This document shows, piece by piece, positions 22,572-31,078 of a DNA stretch of 64,000 nt (the first letter of the stretch is position 1; each line of letters opens with the position of its first letter). Source of the stretch: Nitrososphaerota archaeon (GTDB lineage: Archaea; Thermoproteota; Nitrososphaeria; Nitrososphaerales; UBA183); contig JAFMAU010000001.1 of NCBI GenBank assembly GCA_029784825.1, forward strand, positions 1-64,000, given 5' to 3'. Below the pieces are notes generated by a model. That model did not search any database. It saw only the letters and a program-made list of their open reading frames with translations, and was not told where the DNA came from. The position numbers and the translations under genes were made by a program.

Positions 22572-24764
22572 CTATTCCTTGTCTATGAACTCTTCAGCCT
22601 TCGGAGGATCCGGTGGGAGCCCCTTGCGCTTCCTGATCTCCGTGACCAGCCCCCACAGCATGTTCTGGGGGACGGCCTGCCAAGTCTTGAAGTGAGTGTT
22701 CCAGACAGCCTTCCCCGCGGTCGCTCCCCTCATCTTCTCGCTCAGGTCGAACGTCTCGGATGCTGGGATCTCGCCTTCCACCACGGTCATGACTTCCTTC
22801 TGGTCGATCTTGACTAGTTTGCCGCGCTTCGCGCTGATGACCCCGGTCACGGCCCCTATCAACTCGGACGGACCCTTGACTTCGATCCCGAGGATTGGCT
22901 CGAGCAGGGTGGGGTTGGCGGACAGCATGGCACCGAGTATGGCCCGGCGGGAAGCGGGCATCAGCTGCGCGTAGGTCCTGTGGGCCGGGTCCTCGTGCGG
23001 GACGAAGTTCGTGAGGGCGACCTTCACCCCCCTCGTGAATTCGTACGCGAGCGGCCCGTTCTTCATGATGTCGTCGAAGCCCGCCCTGATCGAGTCCATG
23101 GACTCTTGGAGGAACTGGACCCCCTTCGTGACCTCAGTCAGGACGTTGCCCCTCTCGTCGACGGCCTGGAAGTTCCTGGCCTGGTCTGGGTCCCAGCCGT
23201 GGTCCCTGAGAGTCTTGATCACGGCCTTCTTCTCGACGTTTTCGCCTATGGTCCCGTTGCGGATGAGCTCGATGACCTCCGGCTCCAAAGGCTCCACCTC
23301 GATGAAGATCTTGTTGTGCCGGTTGGGGGAGCGTGACATTATCGGACCCGCGCGCGCCCTGATGGTCTCTCTGTAGTTGATGATCGGCGGGGACGTGATG
23401 ATCTCCAGTCCCGCCTGCTGTATCTGTGTCGTGGCGATCTCGAGGTGCAGGACGCCCATCCCTGACATCAGGGTCTCCCCAGACTCCTGGTTTATGGTGA
23501 CAACGAGGTTCGGGTCCTCGATGTTGAGCCTGCGCATCACCTCCACAAGCTTGGGGAGGTCCCTGGGGTGCTTCGCCTCGACGGCGACGGTGACGACAGG
23601 CTCGCTCACGTAGTGGATCGATTCGAACGGGGCGACCCCCTTCAGGTTGGAGATGGTCTCCCCTGACCTGATGTCGAGGCCGAGGAGGGCCGGTATGTTA
23701 CCTGCCGGGAGGGAGTCGACGATCTCCCTCTGGAACCCCATGAATATCTGCACTGACTGGATCTTCCCTTCCCTCTTGGAGTTGATGAGGTAGATCGGGT
23801 CGCCGTTGGTCACGCTCCCGGAGAAGAGGCGGCCCGTGGCGACGAGCCCAGCGGCAGGGTCGACGACCACGTTCGTGACCATCATCACGGTCGGGCCGTT
23901 CTCGTCGCAGGCGAGGAGCGCCTTCCCCACGTCGCTGTTGAGGTCCCCCTGAGGCCAGATCTTGGGGATGCGGTACGCCTGGGCCACGTGGGGAGGAGGG
24001 TGGTGGCGGACCACCATCCCCAGTAGGGCCTCGTGCAGAGGAAGCTTCTGGCCAAGCTGTTCAGGGGTAGACGCGCTGTAAGCCGCAATGATGTCCTTGA
24101 ACGACATCCCCGCTGCTTTCGCCATGTCGAAGTTGAACCCCCACTTGTCCTTCGACGAGCCGAAGGCGACCTGGGCGTCCTGGACTGATACCTTCCACTT
24201 CTGCTTGTACTCGGGCTCCGCGTAGGTCTCCACCAGCCTGTTGAAGTCTTTGACTATCCCGAAGAGCCACTCCTGCATCTTCTCAGGCGTGAGCCGGAGC
24301 TCCTTGATGAGCCGGTCTATCTTGTTGATGTAGACGACAGGGCGGACCCTTTCCTCGAGCGCCTGCCTGGTCACGGTCTCGGTCTGGGTCATTATGCCCT
24401 CGACAGCGTCCACGACGACGATCGCGCCGTCGACGGCCCTCAGCGACCTGGTCACCTTCCCGGTAAAGTCGATGTGGCCGGGGGTGTCGATCAGGTTGAT
24501 GACGTATGGTTTCCCGTCCTTCTCGTAGTAGAGCGTGACGTTCGCGGCCTTTATGGTCATCTGCCTCTGCTGCTCCAGCTCCATGTAGTCGAGAGCAAGA
24601 GCCTGGCCCGCCACCGACGGGGACAGCATCCCTGTGGCGGCGAGGAGGGAGTCCGAAGTAGTGGTCTTCCCATGGTCGACGTGGGCTATGATCCCGAGGT
24701 TGCGGATCTGCTCCCTATTGTGGACTATCTTGAGTGCCTCGGCGGTGGTCTTGAAACGCGGCAT
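22572..24764 (-). CDS. fusA: Elongation factor 2
   Basis: A 730-residue translocation GTPase. The G domain has AHVDHGKTTTSD (G1), DTPGHIDF (G3) and NKIDR (G4), followed by the usual domains II to V. The diphthamide loop in domain IV reads HEDPAHRTYAQL; the modified His is present, but the HRGPAQ form usual in archaea is HRTYAQ here. This bears on whether the cell makes diphthamide. The gene is monocistronic, with a TATA-like CTTCATAAC upstream on the minus strand near 24805-24815. Confidence 0.97.
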   Translation of the reverse strand: MPRFKTTAEALKIVHNREQIRNLGIIAHVDHGKTTTSDSLLAATGMLSPSVAGQALALDYMELEQQRQMTIKAANVTLYYEKDGKPYVINLIDTPGHIDFTGKVTRSLRAVDGAIVVVDAVEGIMTQTETVTRQALEERVRPVVYINKIDRLIKELRLTPEKMQEWLFGIVKDFNRLVETYAEPEYKQKWKVSVQDAQVAFGSSKDKWGFNFDMAKAAGMSFKDIIAAYSASTPEQLGQKLPLHEALLGMVVRHHPPPHVAQAYRIPKIWPQGDLNSDVGKALLACDENGPTVMMVTNVVVDPAAGLVATGRLFSGSVTNGDPIYLINSKREGKIQSVQIFMGFQREIVDSLPAGNIPALLGLDIRSGETISNLKGVAPFESIHYVSEPVVTVAVEAKHPRDLPKLVEVMRRLNIEDPNLVVTINQESGETLMSGMGVLHLEIATTQIQQAGLEIITSPPIINYRETIRARAGPIMSRSPNRHNKIFIEVEPLEPEVIELIRNGTIGENVEKKAVIKTLRDHGWDPDQARNFQAVDERGNVLTEVTKGVQFLQESMDSIRAGFDDIMKNGPLAYEFTRGVKVALTNFVPHEDPAHRTYAQLMPASRRAILGAMLSANPTLLEPILGIEVKGPSELIGAVTGVISAKRGKLVKIDQKEVMTVVEGEIPASETFDLSEKMRGATAGKAVWNTHFKTWQAVPQNMLWGLVTEIRKRKGLPPDPPKAEEFIDKE

Positions 24765-24884
24765 AACTTGCGACGACCTTTGAAACGACCCTTCGTGGAG
24801 AGGTTATGAAGCTTTCCGTGATTGGGAGGAACTGGCCCGTTTCAAGGAGGGGCGTAGACTCTCCCCTGAGCGCCTGGCTCCGCC

Positions 24885-26192
24885 TCAGACGCCGGCCCTT
24901 TCGGCCGAGAGGTCAGCCCCTTTGGTCTCAAGCATGTATGCGATACCGATCGCGAGGGCAACGAGCGGGACGGCGGTTGACCAGAGAAGGCCTGCGAAGA
25001 TGCTCCCTGTCGCGACCACGAGCGCGGGGGCTATGAGCACGGTGCCGTCGCCGACGTCCCCTGTCCCGACTCCGAATGCGACCCCGAAGGAGGTGTACCT
25101 CACCCTGGTGGGGAAGGACTCGACCAGGTAGGCCCCCAGGGGACCGTAGACCATCGCCGAGATGAACACCTGAAGGAACCCGAGCCCGGCAAGGACGAGT
25201 ATGTCAGGAGGCTTCGAGTAGGCGCTCATCGTAGAGTAGATCGGGACCAAGAGAACGCAGAGCAGATTGCCGACCAAGATGACCTTCTTCCTTCCGACGC
25301 GGTCGGACAGCCACCCGAAGAGGGCGAAGAACGGCGCCCCTAGGGCGAGGGCTGCAGCGGTCACAGTGGTGGCGTCCGAGACGCTGAGCTTCAGGGACGT
25401 CTGCATGAAGATCGACGAGTAGAACTGCGAGGTGTGCCAGATGACCGATGAGCCTGACACGACGGCCAGAGCCACCAGGAGCGGCCTGAGGTTCGCTCTG
25501 GTCCCCAGGGCCTCCCTGATGGGGGCCTTCGAGGTCTCCTTCCTGGCGAGCAGGTCGGCGAACAGCGGAGTCTCCCTCAGCCTGAGCCTCAGGATCACGG
25601 CGACCATAACGAGGACCGCCGAGAAGAGAAACGGAACCCGCCATCCCCAATTCGTGAATGCAGCCTGCCCCAGGTACACCCTGGTGAGGAGGACCATGCT
25701 CGACGACAGAAGTAGGCCTAGGACAGAGGAAGCCTGCACCAGCGAGGTCCAGGCGCCCCTCGAGGAGGACGGGGCGTGTTCGGCGAGGTAGATGGTCGCG
25801 CCCCCTGCCTCACCGCCGAGGGCCAGGCCCTGAATCAGCCTGAGGGTTACGAGGAGAGCCGGGGCCAGCACGCCCACCGAAGCATAGGTCGGAAGCAGGC
25901 CAGTGAGCGTCGCACCGGTCCCCATGATGACAACAGTGAGGAGGAAGGCGTGCTTCCGGCCCATCCTGTCGCCAATCCGTCCGAAGACAGCCCCTCCGAG
26001 GGGTCTCACTGCGGCTCCAGCGACGAACGCGGCAAGGGCGCTCAGGAGGGAGACGGAAGGGTCCTTGGCTGGGAAAAACACCGACGAAAGGACGACGACG
26101 AGGGAGCCGTAGACGAAAAGGTCGTACCATTCGATTACGCTTCCAATGACCGACGCGGCTGCGACGAAGCCGAGGGACGACTTCGAGCTCAA
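24885..26192 (-). CDS. MFS transporter, metabolite:H+ symporter type
   Basis: A 435-residue 12-helix transporter of the MHS branch of the major facilitator superfamily. Diagnostic are the motif GRIGDRMGRKHAF between helices 2 and 3, LRLIQGLALGGEAGGA in helix 4, and SDRVGRKK in the middle loop. MHS members import organic acids, betaines or similar solutes with protons. The substrate is not predictable from this context. The start is TTG at 26192. Confidence 0.9.
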   Translation of the reverse strand: MSSKSSLGFVAAASVIGSVIEWYDLFVYGSLVVVLSSVFFPAKDPSVSLLSALAAFVAGAAVRPLGGAVFGRIGDRMGRKHAFLLTVVIMGTGATLTGLLPTYASVGVLAPALLVTLRLIQGLALGGEAGGATIYLAEHAPSSSRGAWTSLVQASSVLGLLLSSSMVLLTRVYLGQAAFTNWGWRVPFLFSAVLVMVAVILRLRLRETPLFADLLARKETSKAPIREALGTRANLRPLLVALAVVSGSSVIWHTSQFYSSIFMQTSLKLSVSDATTVTAAALALGAPFFALFGWLSDRVGRKKVILVGNLLCVLLVPIYSTMSAYSKPPDILVLAGLGFLQVFISAMVYGPLGAYLVESFPTRVRYTSFGVAFGVGTGDVGDGTVLIAPALVVATGSIFAGLLWSTAVPLVALAIGIAYMLETKGADLSAERAGV

Positions 26193-26383
26193 CGGCCTGG
26201 GAGCGCGTGCGCCGGTATTGACCTTTTCCTCGCAGGCGAGGGTCTCCTCGCCTCTTTGGATCTTGCAGGCGCGCGTTGCGCAGTCCGAGGCCGCGAGGGG
26301 GCGAAGCGGTCGACGCGCAGGGGGAAGCGAGACCCGTCAGCCTGGTTCCATCTGCAACCAGCCCCCAAGGATGGGGGCCCGTA
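26193..26383. other. Intergenic region without recognisable gene
   Basis: About 190 bp between the MFS gene start and the end of the gene at 26384, containing short GC-rich repeats such as CCCCCAAGGATGGGGG near 26362-26377, which can form a small hairpin. That hairpin could terminate the upstream minus-strand gene. I see no ORF or RNA gene here. Confidence 0.35.
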
Positions 26384-26962
26384 TCAGGCCCGCGTGGTTC
26401 TTTCCGCCAGGAGCCGTATGGTTCCTGGGTGCAGCTCCTCCTTCCTTATCACATAGCCGTACCCTGAGACGATCGCTTTCAGGAATTCGGAGGAGCATTG
26501 GGTCGTCTCGATTCCCTTTCCTGCCCCCACTACGTCGAGCTGGATTAGTCCGTCCTTCACCTTGACGAGGGCGAAGTGCTTGATCGGGATGAAGAACCCA
26601 AAGTCTTTGGCCAGGGGGGAGATGCCTTCGATGTCTTCTGAAGCCATCTTCAGCAGCCCAAGGAGGGAGGCCCCCAGCTCCTGGAACTTGGCCTTGGTGG
26701 AAGCGCTGTCGGCCCTGTATTGCTTTTCGATCAGGTACTCCACGAAGTCAGACGGGAGGGTTATGACGTCGACCTGCCTGAGGATCGAGAGCACCCGCCA
26801 TATCTTGTAGAACTCGCCCGGGTCTCCCCCTTCCTGGGAGATTCGGGTTATGGCGGAGAGCGACTCGTTGGCGAAAGCGAACAGGGTCATCTTCTTCCTG
26901 TCCGCCTCGGCGGCGAACTCTTCGAAGACGCCCTTGTCGACCGAAAGGTTGGTGCGGGCCAC
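26384..26962 (-). CDS. Conserved archaeal protein, RHH-like N-terminus
   Basis: A 192-residue soluble protein. Its first 35 residues (ARTNLSVDKGVFEEFAAEADRKKMTLFAFANESL) look like a ribbon-helix-helix DNA-binding segment. A helical middle and a mixed C-terminal domain follow (FGFFIPIKHFALVKVKDGL, YGYVIRKEELHPGTIRLL). GTG at 26962 is chosen because homology-like character starts there. The gene lies 67 bp downstream of the short TFB paralogue on the same strand. The combination suggests a regulatory protein, but the family is not known to me. Confidence 0.55.
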   Translation of the reverse strand: MARTNLSVDKGVFEEFAAEADRKKMTLFAFANESLSAITRISQEGGDPGEFYKIWRVLSILRQVDVITLPSDFVEYLIEKQYRADSASTKAKFQELGASLLGLLKMASEDIEGISPLAKDFGFFIPIKHFALVKVKDGLIQLDVVGAGKGIETTQCSSEFLKAIVSGYGYVIRKEELHPGTIRLLAERTTRA

Positions 26963-27029
26963 AGAAGTTCTTCCCCCGCGTGTGGATTTAATCGTTGACA
27001 CAAACGGGTTAGGCTCCCGGGCTCCCTGG

Positions 27030-27644
27030 CTACGGCTTCGCAATCGACCTCAGATCCCTGCAGCACTTCCTCACGCTTTCCTCCCCCACCCCAGCCGAGA
27101 CGGCGACCTCGGATTGGGTGACCTTCTCACCCGTCCTACAGCATGCGAGGTAGAGAGAGGCAGCGGCAAGGGTCATCGGGTTTCTCCCCCCAAGACCTGC
27201 ACCCGTGGCTTCCCTGATGATCTCCTGGGACAACTCGTATGTCTCCCTTGAAAGAGGACGACCCATCGCCAGGTGGCGCACGTAGGTCCCGCCGTTGAGC
27301 GACGGGCGGGTGATGTGCATCCTCACCAGCATCGTCGTGTAGCTCTTCCCGACATCTCTGCAGTCGGTGCCCGTTGCCTCGGCGAGTTCCCTCAGGGTAA
27401 TCGGCTCCCTGTACTCCCTGCAAGCCACGTAGAGGGCGGCCGCGGCCAGGACGGGCCTGCTCATCGCCCTGCAGAAGCGCATCGCCTCGGCCTCGGCGCA
27501 GATCCTAGCGGCCCTCCTCTTCACCCGCCTGGAGAGCCCCAGGCTGTCGGCCAGGAGGTTCAGCTCGCCAATGAAATGCAGGAGCCCGGCGCGCGTACGA
27601 GCTCCGCTGCTCGAGCCTTCACAGAATCCCACGGTCTGCCGCAT
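27030..27644 (-). CDS. TFB paralogue lacking zinc ribbon and B-finger
   Basis: A 204-residue protein made of the two cyclin-like repeats of transcription factor B: first repeat about 20-105 (SRRVKRRAARICAEAEAMRF, RPVLAAAALYVACRE), second about 112-202 (MTLAAASLYLACCRTGEKVTQSEVA, GVGEESVRKCCRDL). The N-terminal zinc ribbon and B-finger, needed to recruit RNA polymerase and open DNA, are missing. It could compete with full TFB at TBP-promoter complexes or serve special promoters. It is divergent from the heme-domain cluster at 27762, which makes that cluster a possible target. Confidence 0.85.
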   Translation of the reverse strand: MRQTVGFCEGSSSGARTRAGLLHFIGELNLLADSLGLSRRVKRRAARICAEAEAMRFCRAMSRPVLAAAALYVACREYREPITLRELAEATGTDCRDVGKSYTTMLVRMHITRPSLNGGTYVRHLAMGRPLSRETYELSQEIIREATGAGLGGRNPMTLAAASLYLACCRTGEKVTQSEVAVSAGVGEESVRKCCRDLRSIAKP

Positions 27645-27761
27645 AGGCCCCCTTTGGCCGGAGAATCCAATACAGGACTTAATGCCATCCGTTCAACTGC
27701 GTAGAACTGCACGGATGCCCACTTAACCCCCTGCAGGCCAAAGAGGAGACGAAGAAGGCAA

Positions 27762-28886
27762 TTGAAAAAACTCCTCCTTCGCTCAAGTGTCAGGAGAGAT
27801 TCAACCCCGCCCGAAGGGCGGACAACAGACAAACTATTCGCAGCGCTGACGGTAGCTATCCTGCTGGGGGGAACCGCTTCGGTCCTCCCTGCTTTCTCAG
27901 CGAGCAGCAGCACAATGGTCGCGAAATACATAGCGGGAAGCATCGTTGTCGACGGCGCCACTGGGGAACCGTTCTGGGCTCAGGTGCCGCAGACCGCGGT
28001 ACAACTCGCTCCTTCCAACCAGTTCGGAGGCAAGGAGACAAGCGTCTCCATCCAGGCAGCGAACAACGGCACATGGCTGTTCCTATTCGCGAAGTGGACC
28101 GACCCCACGGAGGACAGGATGCAGATGAAGGTCCTCAAGGGGAACCTCACCGGTCAGTACTTCACCAACAGCACCTACTACTATGGAGACCTGTTCTTCG
28201 CCAACTGGTGGATAGGGAGCGGCGCCCCGGACCAGCAGCCGTTCGCGACGAGCCAGCCAGGGGGCGGGGGCAAGCCCTCGAACTGGGGCGTCACTGACAA
28301 GCAGAACATCTGGAACTGGCGCTCGTATTACACGGATCAAGGCTCCCCCGGGTATCCCAACATCATGCTCTGGCCGGCAATCACCACCGCTGAGAAGTAC
28401 AGCTTCGGCTCCATGAAAGGGCAGACAATCGTCGTCCCTCATTCGTGGGCCTGGGACCTGTACATGAACAAGACAGGCAACTACCTGCTCGACAACGGCA
28501 TGTTCCACAGCGTGAGCTGCGTGGTGCAGACTGCCAGTCCTTACGTCATCTACGCCAAGGGCGTCTGGTCGAACGGGATTTGGAACCTGGAGATCGCAAG
28601 GCCTTTCGCCGAGCCGACCTCAAACCAGCCCTACACCGTATCGCTCCAGAGCGGACAGAGCTACTCGCTCTCGTTCGCGACGGCTGACGGTGGGTCGGGC
28701 GAGGTCCAGACCACCAACTCGATAAGCCCTTGGCTCTCACTTTCGATTGAAGCACCACCCCAGTCATTCCCCAGCGGCACGCTGGTCTACGGGCTCGTGG
28801 TCGTTGCCGTAGCCATCGTGGCAGTAGCACTGGTCTCCCTAGTCCGACTGAGGTCGAGAAGGGCGGGCCAGAAGCCAAAGAGCTGA
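27762..28886 (+). CDS. Secreted, anchored ethylbenzene-dehydrogenase-type heme-domain protein
   Basis: A 374-residue protein with a signal/anchor helix (about 25-46), an ethylbenzene-dehydrogenase gamma / cytochrome c-552-like heme-b domain (about 52-325), and a C-terminal membrane helix (about 338-362) with a basic tail. Domain features are VDGATGEPFWAQVP, SVSIQAANNGTWLFLFAKW, NSTYYYGDLFF, NIWNWRSYYTDQG, WNLEIARPF and a GSGEVQTTNSISPW end. In DMSO-reductase relatives this subunit passes electrons from a molybdenum enzyme. TTG at 27762 is the start. It heads a same-strand cluster. Confidence 0.8.
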   Translation: MKKLLLRSSVRRDSTPPEGRTTDKLFAALTVAILLGGTASVLPAFSASSSTMVAKYIAGSIVVDGATGEPFWAQVPQTAVQLAPSNQFGGKETSVSIQAANNGTWLFLFAKWTDPTEDRMQMKVLKGNLTGQYFTNSTYYYGDLFFANWWIGSGAPDQQPFATSQPGGGGKPSNWGVTDKQNIWNWRSYYTDQGSPGYPNIMLWPAITTAEKYSFGSMKGQTIVVPHSWAWDLYMNKTGNYLLDNGMFHSVSCVVQTASPYVIYAKGVWSNGIWNLEIARPFAEPTSNQPYTVSLQSGQSYSLSFATADGGSGEVQTTNSISPWLSLSIEAPPQSFPSGTLVYGLVVVAVAIVAVALVSLVRLRSRRAGQKPKS

Positions 28887-28892
28887 GACAAG

Positions 28893-29975
28893 ATGCCAGG
28901 CAAACGCACAGTCGCCTCGGTGGCCGCGGGAATCGTGCTCCTGTCGGTCGCGGCCACTTCCCTATTTTCAGTCGAGAGCCCGGCAACCGGGCCAGCATCC
29001 ACGTCTGCTGCGGCGCCAGGGGGACTGTCCCTCCTCTACGTGGCCGACGGGGCCGACGGCAAGGTCTCGGTCGTGAGCACAGCTACGTCGACCGTCCTGT
29101 GGCAGATCGAGGTGAGGGCGGACGTCCGCGAGGTCGCCTTGGACACTTCGGGCTATGGCAGCTTCATCTACCTCACCGATGTGGGAGGAGACAACTTCAT
29201 CACTCTGGACGCCCAGACGGGCAAGATCTACGGGACCTATCCCAGCGGTGAGGGCACCCTCTCGGTCACCTCCTTCCCTCCCGGAGGGTTCGTCTACGTC
29301 GTCGCATCGAAGGACCACTCGGTCTCGGTGGTCGACTCGCACGACCACAAGGAACTCAACAGGGACTTTCTCCACACGGGGACGTTCCACGTCGGGCAGG
29401 TGCCTCTGTACGCGGTCTTCACTCCTGACCTCAGATTCTGGTACACGGACGCGAATACGAGCACGGTGGGGGTGGCCAGCGTCAGCGCCACCGTCGTCGC
29501 TGTGGCGCCCTGGGTCGTTCAAACGAATGTCACCACCCTCGCCCAGATTCCGATGCCCTCTGCCCCGGGCCACATCGCAGTCGCCGACCAGGGGCGCGAA
29601 GTGATAGCAGCGGTGCAGGACGGGCTTGTAGTCATCAATGCCTCGACGTACGGGGAGGTCGCCAGGGTGAGGCTCCCTGAGACTCCGTCGGGGGTCGTCT
29701 CCTCGCCCCGGGGAGACTACGTATTCGCAGGCGGCCCAGGCGGCGTCTATGTCGTTGATGCCCGGCGCATGAGCCTTGAGACCACCATTGAGATGAAGGG
29801 AGGAGCGTACGGGCTCGCCCTTTCGCCGGACGGTGGAACGCTGTACGCCTCCAACCCTTCGGCTGGGACCGTCACAGTTGTCGACGTGGACGCCCTGCAG
29901 GCGGTCGCCACAGTAGGCACCGGGGGGACTCCGATGGGCGTCTGCCTCTACTCTGGCGGGGGCTCGGACCGATGA
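28893..29975 (+). CDS. Secreted YVTN-type beta-propeller protein
   Basis: A 360-residue protein with an N-terminal membrane helix (about 7-25) and about six to seven blades of the YVTN/NHL type. Blade motifs include LLYVADGADGKVSVV, VGVASVS, YVFAGGPGGVYVVDA and the clearest unit PDGGTLYASNPSAGTVTVVD with VATVGTGGTPMGV. It has no C-terminal anchor. Such propellers bind partners or cofactors; nitrite-reductase-like heme d1 propellers are one related group, but no heme ligand pattern is evident. It overlaps the next gene by 4 bp. Confidence 0.85.
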   Translation: MPGKRTVASVAAGIVLLSVAATSLFSVESPATGPASTSAAAPGGLSLLYVADGADGKVSVVSTATSTVLWQIEVRADVREVALDTSGYGSFIYLTDVGGDNFITLDAQTGKIYGTYPSGEGTLSVTSFPPGGFVYVVASKDHSVSVVDSHDHKELNRDFLHTGTFHVGQVPLYAVFTPDLRFWYTDANTSTVGVASVSATVVAVAPWVVQTNVTTLAQIPMPSAPGHIAVADQGREVIAAVQDGLVVINASTYGEVARVRLPETPSGVVSSPRGDYVFAGGPGGVYVVDARRMSLETTIEMKGGAYGLALSPDGGTLYASNPSAGTVTVVDVDALQAVATVGTGGTPMGVCLYSGGGSDR

Positions 29976-31078
29976 GAGCAAGGCTCTCGAGAAGCGCCTA
30001 TGCCTTGGCGGCGCTCTCGGTCCTGCTCCTCAGCACGACTGTCGGGTTCTGCGTCCCGGCGGCAGGCGCCACGGCCTCCGCTGCGCAGCCCCTTCCCCAG
30101 TTGACCGCCTACAGGACGAACTATGGCGTCGCCGTCGACGGTCAGGCCGAGGAACCCTTCTGGAGTGCCATACCGTGGACCACCTTGAGCCTCAGCCCCA
30201 GCGACAATTTCGGTGGAGCGGTGAGCCAGGTGGACGTCAAGGCCGCCCATAACGGCTCCTGGGTCTTCGTCCTCGCGAGGTGGAGGGACACGACCCAGAG
30301 CAGGCTGACTGACCCGGTCATCAAGAACGCGTCTGGAGGGTTCATCCACAACTCCACATACTACTACGGGGACATCTTGTGGGTCGAGTGGTCCATGTTC
30401 GGCGGCGGATCCGAAAAGCCGAACGTTACCGCCTTCGCCCACACTCGCTTCGCGGGCACCCCCGGGTCAGGCGAAGCAGGACTCGAGGCGAATGTCTGGA
30501 GCTGGCGTTCCTATGAGGACGCCGGAGGCCCCGCCTACCCATACCATTACTTCCCGCCTCCCGTCTACACCTGGGGTCCCAAAGCCGGACAGCCCCTTGT
30601 CTTCCCCTACAGCGCGGCGTACGACTCGTACCTCAACGGGAGCGCTCAGTACTTCGTCGGCACAGGTGTGATGAGGGTGGAAGCATGCGCGGCCCCCCTC
30701 AGCGATCTCGACCCGTTCGTCAACAGGGCGATGGGCTCCTGGGCGGACAGCTACTGGACGGTAGAGATGGCCCGGCCGTTCACGTCCCCTGCGAACACGT
30801 CCAACGCCCTATTCGATGTGCAGTTCGCGCAGGGGAAGAGCTACTGGGTCTCGTTCCTGGTGGCCGACGGGAACAGCGGAGAGGTGTATTCGACGAACGA
30901 CGTTTCCCCCTGGGTTCGCGTGACCCTGTCCTCCCAGTATGACGCCCCCGAGCAGGCCGGCCTGGAGATGAGCTCTTCCGTCGTCCAGACGCAGTATCTC
31001 GTCTACGCCGCTGTCGGAGTCTCGATCTTGTCTGTGGCCTTCGCCCTCTTCGCATATTCCCGGAGGTGGAAACGGTGA
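29972..31078 (+). CDS. Second ethylbenzene-dehydrogenase-type heme-domain protein
   Basis: A 368-residue paralogue of the protein at 27762 with the same layout: signal segment (about 10-38), heme-domain motifs VDGQAEEPFWSAIPW, DVKAAHNGSWVFVLARW, NSTYYYGDILW, NVWSWRSYEDAGG, WTVEMARPF, GNSGEVYSTNDVSPW, and a C-terminal helix (about 342-362) ending RRWKR. The shared order of motifs shows duplication within the cluster. Both copies keep Lys/Met/His residues that could bind heme, but the ligands cannot be assigned by eye. It starts 4 bp inside the propeller gene. Confidence 0.8.
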   Translation: MRARLSRSAYALAALSVLLLSTTVGFCVPAAGATASAAQPLPQLTAYRTNYGVAVDGQAEEPFWSAIPWTTLSLSPSDNFGGAVSQVDVKAAHNGSWVFVLARWRDTTQSRLTDPVIKNASGGFIHNSTYYYGDILWVEWSMFGGGSEKPNVTAFAHTRFAGTPGSGEAGLEANVWSWRSYEDAGGPAYPYHYFPPPVYTWGPKAGQPLVFPYSAAYDSYLNGSAQYFVGTGVMRVEACAAPLSDLDPFVNRAMGSWADSYWTVEMARPFTSPANTSNALFDVQFAQGKSYWVSFLVADGNSGEVYSTNDVSPWVRVTLSSQYDAPEQAGLEMSSSVVQTQYLVYAAVGVSILSVAFALFAYSRRWKR

